Source of the DNA: Enterococcus sp. PF1-24 | GTDB taxonomy: Bacteria > Bacillota > Bacilli > Lactobacillales > Enterococcaceae | Direction: 5' to 3' | NCBI RefSeq assembly: GCF_029893325.1 | Contig: NZ_JARXWL010000011.1 | Span: 16,533 to 80,532, forward strand | DNA length: 64,000 nt | Shown here: positions 26,964 to 36,144 of the stretch, one piece after another | How positions within the stretch are numbered: position 1 is the first letter of the stretch | Layout: the number at the start of each line of letters is the position of its first letter | The notes under the pieces: model-generated | Databases searched by the model: none | Told to the model about the DNA's origin: nothing | What the model saw: the letters and a program-made list of their open reading frames with translations, nothing else | Made by a program: the position numbers and the translations under genes

Positions 26964-28259
26964 CTATCCAGCCAAATTAGGCAACCACATAACCAATTGT
27001 GGGAAATATGTTATTAAAAATAGTACGACTAAGATTGTGCAATAGAAAGGAATCAAAGGCTTCAACATCTGCTCGGCTTTAACCTTGCCGACACTGGCAC
27101 CTACATATAAACCGGTTCCGACTGGCGGTGTAATTGAACCAACACATAAATTCATAATAGCAAACAATCCAAAGTGAACAGGGTCAACACCAACACTGGT
27201 TACCACTGGTAAGAAAATTGGTGTGAAAATTAAAATTGCAGGCCCTACATCCATAAACATACCTACAACTAACAGCACTAAGTTTACTAATAGTAAAATC
27301 AAATATTTATTAGTCGTTAAGCCTAAAATTGCTGTACTAATTGCTTGCGGAATTCCTGTAAAGGCCATTGCAAAACTCATCATAGAAGAAGTCGCCAATA
27401 AAAAGGCAATCGTCCCAGTTGTTAAAACTGCATCTCTTAACATTTTTGGAATATCTTTAATCGTTATCGTTTTATAAAAGAATAACGCAATAATTAATGA
27501 GTATGCAACAGCAATGGCAGAAGCTTCTATTGCTGTAAATAAACCAGATAAAATACCACCAATAATAATCACGATTAACATTACACTAGGCAATGCTTCT
27601 TTGATAATTTTTAATGCTGTTCCTTTTTCCGTTACTTTAATTGTTCGATAATTATTTCGCTTAGCATGAATAAAAGCTACAATCATAATTCCCACACACC
27701 ATAATATGCCTACTAAATAACCACCTAAAAATAAAGAAGAAATTGAGGCACCACTAGCAACTAATGAATACATAATAAATGCTGTACTAGGGGGAATCAC
27801 CATTCCCGTAGGAGCTGACGCAATATTTACAGCTGTTGCAAATTTACGATCATAACCTGCTTTAACTTGTTGTGGAATTAGTACACCACCAATTGCTGTA
27901 GAAGCAGCAATTGCTGAACTAGACATTGAGCCAAACAGCGCATTACCTAAAACATTGGTATGAGCTAAACCACCAGGGACACGTCCTACAAAGAGCATCG
28001 CAAAATTTACTAGCTTCTCAGCAATACCACCACTATTCATGATAATCCCCGATAAAACGAAGAAAGGAATTGCCACTAAAGAGAAACTATTTAAACTAGA
28101 AACCATCTTTTGCGCAGATGTAAAAACTGCAATATCAAAAGGAACCACTAATAGTAACGTTGCAATTGAAGAAACTGCGATACTAATTGCAATCGGCATA
28201 CCTAAAATCAGCAGAATGGCAAAAACCATAAATAATATTAAACCTGCTTGTAAAGCCAT
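26964..28259 (-). CDS. TRAP transporter large membrane subunit (DctM/RhiC-like)
   Basis: The 431-residue protein has about 12 transmembrane segments and the DctM signature regions PFFVLSGIIMNSGGIAEKLVNFA, GNALFGSMSSSAIAASTAIGGVLIP and a late VGSITPPVGTGLYVG. Together with the DctQ and DctP genes immediately upstream it forms a complete TRAP system that imports an anionic solute using a sodium or proton gradient. The GH105 gene at the operon start suggests an unsaturated rhamnogalacturonan disaccharide, as proposed for RhiABC systems. Confidence 0.9.
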   Translation of the reverse strand: MALQAGLILFMVFAILLILGMPIAISIAVSSIATLLLVVPFDIAVFTSAQKMVSSLNSFSLVAIPFFVLSGIIMNSGGIAEKLVNFAMLFVGRVPGGLAHTNVLGNALFGSMSSSAIAASTAIGGVLIPQQVKAGYDRKFATAVNIASAPTGMVIPPSTAFIMYSLVASGASISSLFLGGYLVGILWCVGIMIVAFIHAKRNNYRTIKVTEKGTALKIIKEALPSVMLIVIIIGGILSGLFTAIEASAIAVAYSLIIALFFYKTITIKDIPKMLRDAVLTTGTIAFLLATSSMMSFAMAFTGIPQAISTAILGLTTNKYLILLLVNLVLLVVGMFMDVGPAILIFTPIFLPVVTSVGVDPVHFGLFAIMNLCVGSITPPVGTGLYVGASVGKVKAEQMLKPLIPFYCTILVVLFLITYFPQLVMWLPNLAG

Positions 28260-28262
28260 AAA

Positions 28263-28799
28263 TTACACTTCCTTTTCTTCTTCAAATTCTATATTCATTT
28301 CTTTCATTTCAACAACTTCTTCTTCTTCCTGAACTGCTTCATTTGGTCCTTCAATCAAATTGATTAAACTATAAATGAACATAATAACCCCTGATACTGG
28401 TACTGCTAAATAGATATATCCCATAGGAATTGATAGTGACGGGGAAATTTGACCCATAGTAACAGTAACTGCTTTCCAACCACCGAAAATCATGATTACC
28501 CCTGCAAAAAGCAAGAATAAAATTTGAATAATAATTTCTAAAAGTCTTTTATTAGATCCACTTAAATGATCACTTAATAAAGTAACTGCCAAATGACTTC
28601 GTTTACCAACAACATAAGCTGAAGCTAACATGGATAACCAAACTAAACCAAAACGGACAAGTTCTTCAGTAATCGTATTAGGATTATTCAAAACTGTTCT
28701 TGAAAAAACTTGATATAAAACTGTCAAAATCATAACCGTTAAAATCACTGAGCCAATGATTTCTAAAAGTTTATCTAGCGTATTTCTTACTACTTTCAT
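28263..28799 (-). CDS. TRAP transporter small membrane subunit (DctQ/RhiB-like)
   Basis: The 178-residue protein has four transmembrane helices and the DctQ features FSRTVLNNPNTITEELVRFGLVWLSMLASAYVVGKRSHLAV. A Glu-rich cytoplasmic tail (residues ~150-178) is unusual in charge density. GGAGG precedes the ATG. It ends 3 bases before the large subunit gene and so is co-expressed with it. Confidence 0.9.
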   Translation of the reverse strand: MKVVRNTLDKLLEIIGSVILTVMILTVLYQVFSRTVLNNPNTITEELVRFGLVWLSMLASAYVVGKRSHLAVTLLSDHLSGSNKRLLEIIIQILFLLFAGVIMIFGGWKAVTVTMGQISPSLSIPMGYIYLAVPVSGVIMFIYSLINLIEGPNEAVQEEEEVVEMKEMNIEFEEEKEV

Positions 28800-28875
28800 A
28801 AAGATCCTCCTTTTTCATAACTTAAAATTCTTACTTAATTTAAGAATCTGTAATCAACTTTTTATCTTTTTGTAC

Positions 28876-29883
28876 TTATTCAGCAATTGTTCGGATTTGC
28901 TGATACAGCTCGCCGTATTTTTCACTTTCTTTAAACTGTTCATGTAATGGTTGAACTGCTTCTTGGAATGGTGTGCTATCGACATCGTTGTATACCACAT
29001 CATATTTTTCAGTGGCAATTTTCTTCTCTTCTTCTACTGCAGCTTTAAATACTTGTTTTTCGTATTCTGTTGATTCTTGTGCTGCTTCTAAAAAGGCTTC
29101 AAATTGCTCGTCTGTTAAGCGTTCTTTTACACTATCATTCATGATTACAATATCTGGTACCCGAGTATGTTCATCATAAGAATAGTATTTAGTAACTGCC
29201 CCATGACCAGCTGTATATAAAACAAATTCATTATTTTCAGCCCCATTAATTAAATTGGATTGTAAAGAAGTAAAAACTTCCCCACTTCCCATTGGTACAG
29301 GGGACCCACCTAAAAGTTCAACCATTTTAATAGCTGTTTCACTTTGCATTACTCGAATTTTTTTCCCTTTTAAATCCGCTAACGTTTCAACTGGTCCACT
29401 TGTCATGTAAAAACTACGTTGCCCAGAATCATAGTAAGTCAGACCGACAAAGCCTAATTCTTCAGTAGAGTTATAAATAACATTAGTGATTTCTGAGTTT
29501 TCCATCACTTCAAAATAGTGCTCTTCACTATCAAATATATAAGGAACACCAAACATAGAATAATAGCCAGAAAAACTTTCTAAAGCTGAACCACTGACTT
29601 TAGCTAAATCAATTCCTCCTGTTTGCGTCAGCTCAATCAACTCGGTTTCTCCACCTAGTTGAGCATCAGGAAAGTATTCAATTGTTACAGCTCCATCTGT
29701 TTTTTCTTCTACTAGCCTGCCAAATTCATTCATCGAATCAATAACCGGCTGACTCGTACTTGCATAAGCGAAACGTAAAACAACACTATCTTCAGTCTTC
29801 GCTTCACTGCCACCACAAGCCGTGAAAAGACTGGTACTTAATATTGACATCGCAGCAATTGAGATAAGATGTCTTTTTTTCAT
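28876..29883 (-). CDS. TRAP transporter solute-binding lipoprotein (DctP/RhiA-like)
   Basis: The lipobox LFTACGG (Cys ~23) anchors this 335-residue extracytoplasmic binding protein, as required in a Gram-positive. DctP-family features are LRFAYASTSQP, AVTIEYFPDAQLGGETELIELTQTGGIDLA, and LKGKKIRVMQSE with the carboxylate-binding Arg. This last motif indicates an acidic ligand, consistent with an uronate-containing disaccharide. GGAGG precedes the ATG. It is the second gene of the leftward operon, after the GH105 gene. Confidence 0.92.
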   Translation of the reverse strand: MKKRHLISIAAMSILSTSLFTACGGSEAKTEDSVVLRFAYASTSQPVIDSMNEFGRLVEEKTDGAVTIEYFPDAQLGGETELIELTQTGGIDLAKVSGSALESFSGYYSMFGVPYIFDSEEHYFEVMENSEITNVIYNSTEELGFVGLTYYDSGQRSFYMTSGPVETLADLKGKKIRVMQSETAIKMVELLGGSPVPMGSGEVFTSLQSNLINGAENNEFVLYTAGHGAVTKYYSYDEHTRVPDIVIMNDSVKERLTDEQFEAFLEAAQESTEYEKQVFKAAVEEEKKIATEKYDVVYNDVDSTPFQEAVQPLHEQFKESEKYGELYQQIRTIAE

Positions 29884-29953
29884 GATTTTTCCTCCTCTAT
29901 ATTTATTCGTTTTATCTTATAGCTATCAACCAAATAGCTAATTATTTATTTTG

Positions 29954-31060
29954 TTAGCAGAAATCAACTAGTAATTCTGTTAAACATAGAACAGTTAATG
30001 ATTGTCCATAAGGCATTGCTGTTGTTCCGATGTTACGATAAAAATCCAAATTGTCTCCCATTCCCGTGCCGATAGAAACGTTTTGTACCTCACCTTTTTC
30101 ATCAATTTGTTGCAATAAACCAGCCACTGCTTTATGGGCAATTTCTTTATATTCTTTTGGTAAATAGCGTTTATGAACTGCTTTTAGTAATCCATAAGCA
30201 AAACCTGCTGCTGCTGAAGATTCTAAATAAGAATCTGGATGATTAATTAATGTATGCCATAGTCCACTTTCATCTTGATACTGAGCTAAAGCTTTTGCTT
30301 GCGCTTTCAATGTTTCGATTAATAATTTTCGGAAACTATCTTCTTCCCGTAACTCTAAAATTTCAATAATTTCTGGAATAGCAATTGTTAACCAACAATT
30401 ACCACGAGCCCAAAAGGCTTCAGCATAATTGTGCATCCCTTCAAAAGTCCAACCATGATACCAAAGACCAGTTTTTTTATCCATCAAATATTTAATGTGA
30501 ATCATAAATTGATAGCGGGCTTCTTCAAGATATTCAGGGCGATTAAGCAGTTTTCCGATTTTAGCCAGTGGTAACACCGTCATCATCAACGTATCATCCC
30601 ACAATTGGTTGGTATTTGCTGGACCATAAGTGGCATGTTGCAGACCATTTTCATTTGTTCTTGGCATATCATGCATCACCCATTCAGCCCATTGTTCTAA
30701 GTAAGGAAGATAGCGTGTATCTTTTGTATCTTCATATAAGTAAGCCATAGTTAATAATGGTGCCATGGTATTTACATTTTTAGGTGGTGCACCTTCTGCC
30801 ATACGATCTCTAAACCAATCTTGAACTACTTTTAAAGCATTAGGATTTTTAGTATTTTGATAATTTTTATAAATACCATATAATCCCACACCTTGTGGCC
30901 AATTCCAAATAGTCCAGCTCTTATCATCAACTTTCAAACCATCAAAATCCAATAAGAATTCTCCGCTATTGTCTTTAATTGTTGTTAAATTTTCAATTAA
31001 CAAATCAATTTTAGCTTCGACTATTTCCTTTGGTACGAAAATTTCTTCTTTAATAATCAT
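29954..31060 (-). CDS. GH105 unsaturated rhamnogalacturonyl hydrolase (RhiN/YteR-like)
   Basis: GH105 enzymes hydrate the unsaturated uronic acid of rhamnogalacturonan disaccharide, releasing L-rhamnose. The 368-residue (alpha/alpha)6 protein has WNWPQGVGLYGIYK near residue 52, LWDDTLMMTVLPLAKIG with the candidate catalytic Asp near 135, WYHGWTFEGMHNYAEAFWARGNCWLTIAIPE near 205-235 and a late MPYGQSLTVLCLTELL. It has no signal peptide, so cleavage occurs in the cytoplasm after TRAP import. GGAGG precedes the start. It leads the operon and links it to the rha genes. Confidence 0.9.
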   Translation of the reverse strand: MIIKEEIFVPKEIVEAKIDLLIENLTTIKDNSGEFLLDFDGLKVDDKSWTIWNWPQGVGLYGIYKNYQNTKNPNALKVVQDWFRDRMAEGAPPKNVNTMAPLLTMAYLYEDTKDTRYLPYLEQWAEWVMHDMPRTNENGLQHATYGPANTNQLWDDTLMMTVLPLAKIGKLLNRPEYLEEARYQFMIHIKYLMDKKTGLWYHGWTFEGMHNYAEAFWARGNCWLTIAIPEIIEILELREEDSFRKLLIETLKAQAKALAQYQDESGLWHTLINHPDSYLESSAAAGFAYGLLKAVHKRYLPKEYKEIAHKAVAGLLQQIDEKGEVQNVSIGTGMGDNLDFYRNIGTTAMPYGQSLTVLCLTELLVDFC

Positions 31061-31075
31061 ATATTCCCTCCATCT

Positions 31076-31093
31076 TATAAATCGCTTTCATTT
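31076..31093 (-). promoter_or_regulatory. operator-like motif upstream of the GH105/TRAP operon
   Basis: On the minus strand this reads AAATGAAAGCGATTTATA, ending 15 bases upstream of the GH105 start. It matches the motif before rhaB at 16 of 18 bases and resembles a CcpA cre half-site (TGAAAGCG). Its position close to the start would suit a repressor. Confidence 0.5.
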
Positions 31094-31253
31094 CTATGTG
31101 ATAAATATAACAAGTTTAAAGTCTTTTAAAAATGACTAAGATTGAACAAAAACTGTCAAAAATTGATGTATTTTAGAAAAAGAAACCTAAAAAAAGAAAA
31201 CTATTATGCAAATGATTTTCAAAATGACAACTATTTTATTCAAAAAATAAAAA

Positions 31254-31284
31254 AACTGTCTGCCAAAAATTTGACAGACAGCTT
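31254..31284 (-). terminator. terminator after jag
   Basis: Minus-strand stem CTGTCTGTCA...GGCAGACAG is followed by T7 a few bases after the jag stop. It ends the rnpA-yidC-jag transcript. Confidence 0.85.
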
Positions 31285-31290
31285 TTCTTT

Positions 31291-32046
31291 TTAATAAAGT
31301 TTTCTAACAGGTTCAACGACTAAATAGCGGTAAGGTTCTTCCCCTTCTGAGTGGGTTTGAACGTAGTCTTTATGGCTTAAAACAGAATGGATTTGTTTTC
31401 TTTCAAAAGCTGGCATTGGTTCTAAGAAAACTGGTCGTCGTGTTTGTTTGACTTTTTCAGCGGTTCTTTCGGCCAAACGTTCTAAGATGACTTGGCGTTT
31501 TTCACGGTAATCACCGACATTAACCACCACAGAAATTTTATTAGCAGCAGCTCGATGAACAAAAACTTGTGCTAAATATTGCAAGGCATTTAAAACTTTG
31601 CCGTGTTTACCGATTAACAAGCCTTGTTTATCACTATCTAAGTGCATCGTGATTAAGCTGTTATCCCGTGACATTCTGACTAAAGCTGGCGCCCCTAATT
31701 CTTTAGAAATATTCGTTAAATAAAGAGCTAATTCGGTTAAAGCAGCTTCATCGTCAAGGTCTTCTAAAACTTTAGCTTCACTAGTTTCAGCTACATTGCT
31801 AGCTGCTTGTAGTGGTGTAACTGCTTTCACTTCAACACTGCTGGCAACTGTTTCTTCCGCAACGGTTGGTTGTTCAGCTACCGCTTTTTTATCAATGCTG
31901 ACTTGAGCATTTTTTTTACCCAAGCCTAAAAATCCTTTTTTTGCTTCTTCAATCACTTTGATTTCAGCAGCATCGCGACTGATGCCCAGTTGTTTTAAAC
32001 CGGTTTGAATCGCTTCTTCAACTGTATTTCCCTCAAAAATTGTCAT
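31291..32046 (-). CDS. jag: RNA-binding protein Jag/KhpB
   Basis: The 251-residue protein has an N-terminal Jag domain (MTIFEGNTVEEAIQTGLKQLGISRDAAEIKVIEEAKKGFLGLGKK), an acidic linker, then KH (GLLIGKHGKVLNALQYL) and R3H (ERTAEKVKQTRRPVFLEPMPAFERKQIHSVL) domains. It binds RNA, and in pneumococci KhpB/EloR influences cell elongation. It follows yidC by 58 bases, the conserved order near oriC. The gene that normally follows, mnmE, is displaced by about 13.5 kb of rhamnose genes. Confidence 0.95.
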   Translation of the reverse strand: MTIFEGNTVEEAIQTGLKQLGISRDAAEIKVIEEAKKGFLGLGKKNAQVSIDKKAVAEQPTVAEETVASSVEVKAVTPLQAASNVAETSEAKVLEDLDDEAALTELALYLTNISKELGAPALVRMSRDNSLITMHLDSDKQGLLIGKHGKVLNALQYLAQVFVHRAAANKISVVVNVGDYREKRQVILERLAERTAEKVKQTRRPVFLEPMPAFERKQIHSVLSHKDYVQTHSEGEEPYRYLVVEPVRKLY

Positions 32047-32104
32047 CAGAAAAACCCTCCCATTATTTGTAAAAAGCTTACGCTTTAATTCAGTCCTTTA
32101 AAAC

Positions 32105-32932
32105 TTATCTCTTATTACGTTTTTTCTTCGGATTCATCGCTTTTTGTAAAGCTTTTTGACGTTCTTTTTCAGCTTGGGCAATTGCTTCCCGCTCTCTGCG
32201 GATTTTGAATGGATTGTTAATCAATAAAGTTTGCACCACTTGGAAACCATTTGAAACTACCCAGTATAATGACAAACCACTTGCTGCATTGACAGCCATT
32301 GCAAAAATCATGACTGGCATCACAAAGTTCATGATTCTGGTAGCTCCCCCACTATTCGCCTGACTCATGCTTGATAAATAAGTACTGGCAAAAGTAAAGA
32401 CCGCTGCTAACACTGGTAAAATGAAATAAGGGTCCGGAAGGCTTAAGTTTAACCATAAAAATTGACCTTCTTTTAACTCTGGTACTCGTGAAATAGCTTG
32501 CCATAAAGCCATTAAAATTGGCATTTGGGCAATTAACGGAATCCACATCCACATCATTTTAACATTGTTGTCGGCATATAATTTTTGTTGACCTTCAACT
32601 AATTTTGCTCTAGTATTCGCATCAGTAGCTGCATATTTCGTTTGCAATTCTTTTAATTGCGGTTGAATTTCTTGCATCCGCCGGCTAGTTTGCGTTTGGA
32701 AATGACTTAATGGCATTAAAATAACTTTAACCACAATCGTGAACAAGATGATCCCCACACCCATATTACCAAAAGATAAAGCTTTAATGGCTTCACCAAA
32801 GTAATAAACAATGTAACGATCCCAAAAACCGGTACTACTTTGCGTTACTTCACCAGTACCACAGGCTGATAAAACAACAACTAAACTCAGCATACTAAAC
32901 ATTAAAAGATAGCGTTTGTATTTTTTATTCAA
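32105..32932 (-). CDS. yidC: membrane insertase YidC/OxaA
   Basis: YidC inserts proteins into the cytoplasmic membrane. The product is a lipoprotein with lipobox LSAC followed by five transmembrane segments and the motifs LMPLSHFQTQTSRRMQEIQPQLKELQ, WMWIPLIAQMPILMALW and GLSLYWVVSNGFQVVQT, ending in a basic tail (NPKKKRNKR). I use the TTG at 32932, preceded by AGGGGAG at ~9 bases, giving 275 residues. Extending to 32989 would add residues before the signal peptide. It lies between rnpA and jag. Confidence 0.93.
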   Translation of the reverse strand: MNKKYKRYLLMFSMLSLVVVLSACGTGEVTQSSTGFWDRYIVYYFGEAIKALSFGNMGVGIILFTIVVKVILMPLSHFQTQTSRRMQEIQPQLKELQTKYAATDANTRAKLVEGQQKLYADNNVKMMWMWIPLIAQMPILMALWQAISRVPELKEGQFLWLNLSLPDPYFILPVLAAVFTFASTYLSSMSQANSGGATRIMNFVMPVMIFAMAVNAASGLSLYWVVSNGFQVVQTLLINNPFKIRREREAIAQAEKERQKALQKAMNPKKKRNKR

Positions 32933-33057
32933 TTCAATTTCTCCCCTACATACGATAAGCGGTAAAGGTTTAGTGAACCTTCCTAACAATTGAAAAGCTC
33001 TCCTTCACTGCTCTTTTCCGATATTATTTTCTAAAAAATTCAACTTTTCAGTTGAGA

Positions 33058-33399
33058 TTATTTTTTTATTAGTTGCGCTAAATTTAGAACATGAGTCAGA
33101 TTTTTTTTCATTTCAGGGGCGCTTAATTGACTGGCAGTCGGCCGCGCAATCACGATAAAATCCTGATTTTCTTTAATCTGATCCTTCATTTCAAAAATTA
33201 CTGCACGAATTTGACGTTTTACACGATTTCGCTCAACGGCATTGCCAATTTTTTTGCCCACTGACAATCCCACACGAAAATGCTGATTCTTTGGCTTATC
33301 AATGGTATAAACGACAAAATTACGATTCGCACAGGAACGACCTTGTTGAAAAACTTTTTGAAATTCTTGTTCCTTTTTTACACGATAAGCTTTTTTCAT
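33058..33399 (-). CDS. rnpA: ribonuclease P protein component
   Basis: RnpA is the protein subunit of RNase P. The 113-residue basic protein has KKAYRVKKEQEFQKVFQQG at the N-terminus and the signature AVERNRVKRQIRAVI with the RNR motif. The ATG at 33399 is preceded by AAGGGAAC. Normally rpmH lies ~100 bases upstream, but here a 488-base gap with tandem structured repeats intervenes, ending in a truncated repeat arm 75 bases before the start. Confidence 0.96.
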   Translation of the reverse strand: MKKAYRVKKEQEFQKVFQQGRSCANRNFVVYTIDKPKNQHFRVGLSVGKKIGNAVERNRVKRQIRAVIFEMKDQIKENQDFIVIARPTASQLSAPEMKKNLTHVLNLAQLIKK

Positions 33400-33474
33400 A
33401 AGTTCCCTTCGTTTCTATTGAATAACCATACTTTTGGTGCTTTGTGAAAAGCGCTTGAAAATGTTTCTTTGACT

Positions 33475-33760
33475 GTGCTCGGAAGTTGAACGAGCGGGCT
33501 GCGCTTTTTTTGTAATCTAGCTCCATGCGTTTGCACCACTCGGTAAAGTGAAAAGAAAATCCGCGGTTAAAAACACCGCTAATATTTTCTTTTGCACTTT
33601 ACTCGGGTGCAGAGCGAACGCTTTCCGCTTTTTTCACAATCTAGCTCCATGAGCTAACTTCTCTCGATAAAGTGAAAAAGAAATTCGCGGTATAAAACAC
33701 CGCTATAATTTATTTTTGCACTTTACTCGGAAGTTGACCAAGCTCACTGCGCTTTTTTTA
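33475..33760 (-). repeat. 124-bp structured repeat array between rpmH and rnpA
   Basis: On the minus strand two full units (33760-33637 and 33636-33513) and a truncated left arm (33512-33475) follow one another with an exact 124-base period. Outer stems are TGAGCT / AGCTCA in the first and GCGTT / AACGC in the second. Middle stems are AACTTC / GAAGTT and TGCACC / GGTGCA. Central hairpins are GCGGTGTTTTATACCGC and GCGGTGTTTTTAACCGC. The array occupies most of the 33400-33887 gap. Confidence 0.85.
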
Positions 33761-33870
33761 TTATCATACCATATTTTTATTTATATTTATCTAAAAAATC
33801 GAGAAAAATACGGTTGGTTTTGGCTTTGGTAAGTAAAAATTATTTTGTCCATCTCAACATACAAAAAAAA

Positions 33871-33886
33871 CCACTGAAATCAGTGG
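33871..33886 (-). terminator. terminator after rpmH
   Basis: Stem CCACTGA / TCAGTGG with a 2-base loop is followed on the minus strand by T8. It separates rpmH from the repeat array and rnpA. Confidence 0.8.
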
Positions 33887-33887
33887 C

Positions 33888-34022
33888 TTAAGCTGAAAGA
33901 ACTTTTCTTCCTTTAAGGCGACGGCTAGCTAAAACGCGACGACCATTTTTTGTGCTCATGCGTTTGCGGAAACCGTGAACTTTTTGACGTTTACGTTTAT
34001 TTGGTTGGTATGTTCTTTTCAT
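33888..34022 (-). CDS. rpmH: ribosomal protein bL34
   Basis: The 44-residue product [20 protein letters not shown]... through ...[11 protein letters not shown] is unmistakable L34: short, very basic and located next to oriC. GGAGG lies ~6 bases upstream of the ATG. It is transcribed away from the origin. A terminator directly follows, so rnpA probably needs its own promoter within the repeat-containing gap. Confidence 0.98.
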   Translation of the reverse strand: MKRTYQPNKRKRQKVHGFRKRMSTKNGRRVLASRRLKGRKVLSA

Positions 34023-34255
34023 TTATTCCACCTCCATGACAAAATCTATCTATCATTACAGACATACCTTGTCATTATACAAACCTATCAATGAATTTGT
34101 CAATAAGAAAATCGTTATTATAGGAAAATAAATGTTGCTTATGCTTTGATAAAGCATTGCTTTTTAGTTGTTTTCTTTCAAATTTTATTTGAACACTTAA
34201 AAATAAACATACTATATAGTAGTAAATAACTTAAACATTTTTCTCCAATTAAACT

Positions 34256-34590
34256 TATCCCCAGTCTGTTAATAACTTGTGGATAAAACTAGGATAACTT
34301 TTTGCGAATTTTTTTATAAATTTCAGTTTATCTGAAAATATCCCCAGAAAAAATTAGTTATTAACAAGTTTTCCACAGAGTGTGAACAAGTCGCAAAAAC
34401 CTTGCTATATTCAGCCTATTTATCCACTTGACTTGTTAAAATACTTCTGTAAAAGTCAATTCATCCACAAAATAAGCACCCTTTGTGGAAAAAGTTTTTC
34501 CTGTTTGTGAATTGCTTTATTCACATTCATTTCTTTTTGTGGATAAGTTTTAAATCTTTTGTTCTTTTTCTGATTTTCTGTGGAAAACTT
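34256..34590. other. oriC, upstream DnaA-box cluster (rpmH-dnaA gap)
   Basis: In the 741-base gap between divergent rpmH and dnaA there are DnaA boxes on both strands: TTGTGGATAA at 34277 and 34537, TTTTCCACA at 34369, TTATCCACT at 34420, TCATCCACA at 34461, TTGTGGAAA at 34483 and TGTGGAAAA at 34579. The region is very AT-rich. It forms the incAB-like half of a bipartite Firmicutes origin and overlaps the dnaA promoter, so DnaA probably autoregulates here. Confidence 0.9.
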
Positions 34591-34763
34591 TTGCAAAACA
34601 TGCTAAATTATAAGTACCTGTTTTTTTACATATGAAAAAGTTAGTTATGACCTTTAATCAAAGGGATTTTCTGTACATACTCATTTCGACTGATAATTTT
34701 GATAAATAAGGGTCGACGGCGTGAAAATCAAGATTACTTTAGAAAGAACAAGGAGAAAAATAA

Positions 34764-36113
34764 ATGATTACATTGGAAAGTTTGTGGGAGGAGCTTCAAG
34801 CTGTTTATAAAGTAGCTTTAAGTAAAACCAGTTATGATACTTGGATTGCGCAAGCCAAGCCCCTAGCTCTTGATACAGATAAAAATGAGCTAGTTATTGA
34901 GCTGCCTAGTCGTGTCCATCGAGATTACTGGGAAAAAAGCTTAGTCTCTAAGATTATTGAAACGAGTTTTCGCTTAGTTGGCCAAGAAATTAATCCGATT
35001 TTTTTAGTTTCCGGGGAAGAAACTAAAACGGAAGATACAACAGCTAAAGTCGAAGAATCCCCAGAGCAACAAAAGATTATTACCCAAAATGCTTTATTAA
35101 ACTCTAAATATACTTTTGATAAATTTGTGGTGGGAAAAGGCAATCAGATGGCTCATGCGGCGGCGTTAGTAGTTGCGGAAGATCCTGGTATCATGTATAA
35201 CCCGCTCTTCTTTTATGGGGGCGTTGGTTTAGGGAAAACCCATTTGATGCATGCGATTGGTCATCAAATGTTAACTAAATATCCTAATGCAAAAATTAAA
35301 TACGTAAATAGTGAAGGCTTTACTAACGATTTAGTCAATGCCATTCAGAAAAAAGAAATGAATCAATTTCGTGAAGAATATCGGAATGTTGACTTATTAT
35401 TAGTAGATGATATTCAATTTTTTGCTGGAAAAGTCTCTACACAAGAAGAATTTTTCCATACATTTAATGCTTTATACGATAATCAAAAGCAGATTGTTTT
35501 AACAAGTGATCGTTTGCCAAATGAAATTCCTGAATTGGAAGAACGTTTAGTTTCTCGCTTTATTTGGGGCTTATCTGTTGATATTACGCCACCGGATTTA
35601 GAAACCCGGACAGCGATTTTACGAAAACGGGCGGAAGCTGATCAGTTAGAAATTCCTGATGACACTTTAAGTTATATCGCCGGTCAAATTGATTCAAATA
35701 TTCGCGAATTAGAAGGCGCACTGGTGCGGGTTCAAGCTTTTTCAGCCATGACCAATGCCGATATTACCACTAGTTTAGCCGCTGATGCTTTGAAATCTTT
35801 AAAATCTGGCGGTGGTGGTAGCCAACAACTGTCTATTTTAAAAATTCAAGAAGAAGTCGCTAACTATTACCATATTCAAGTAAAAGATTTAAAAGGCAAA
35901 AAACGTGTGAAAAGCATTGTCGTGCCCCGTCAAATCGCCATGTACCTTTCAAGAGAGCTGACGGATAACTCTTTACCGAAGATTGGGGCTGAATTTGGGG
36001 GCAAAGATCACACTACAGTGATTCATGCTCACGAAAAAATTATTCAACTCTTAAAAACCGATACGGCTTTACAAAAAGATATCGCTGAATTGAAGAATTT
36101 TCTTTTGCACTAA
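34764..36113 (+). CDS. dnaA: chromosomal replication initiator DnaA
   Basis: DnaA binds DnaA boxes and unwinds oriC. The 449-residue protein has domain I (residues 1-~85), a short linker, the AAA+ domain with Walker A GGVGLGKTHL near residue 155 and Walker B LLLVDDIQFF near 215, sensor motifs, and the C-terminal DNA-binding domain with the signature GGKDHTTVIHAHEK. AAGGAGA precedes the ATG. DnaA-box clusters lie on both sides of the gene. Confidence 0.99.
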   Translation: MITLESLWEELQAVYKVALSKTSYDTWIAQAKPLALDTDKNELVIELPSRVHRDYWEKSLVSKIIETSFRLVGQEINPIFLVSGEETKTEDTTAKVEESPEQQKIITQNALLNSKYTFDKFVVGKGNQMAHAAALVVAEDPGIMYNPLFFYGGVGLGKTHLMHAIGHQMLTKYPNAKIKYVNSEGFTNDLVNAIQKKEMNQFREEYRNVDLLLVDDIQFFAGKVSTQEEFFHTFNALYDNQKQIVLTSDRLPNEIPELEERLVSRFIWGLSVDITPPDLETRTAILRKRAEADQLEIPDDTLSYIAGQIDSNIRELEGALVRVQAFSAMTNADITTSLAADALKSLKSGGGGSQQLSILKIQEEVANYYHIQVKDLKGKKRVKSIVVPRQIAMYLSRELTDNSLPKIGAEFGGKDHTTVIHAHEKIIQLLKTDTALQKDIAELKNFLLH

Positions 36114-36144
36114 GAGTAGGCAGTCATTTTGTTAGAAAATAGCC

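Noticed and set aside
33475..33760. Regular 124-bp repeats considered as a CRISPR array
   Set aside because: The whole unit repeats without short unique spacers, the unit is long and structured, and no cas genes are present.
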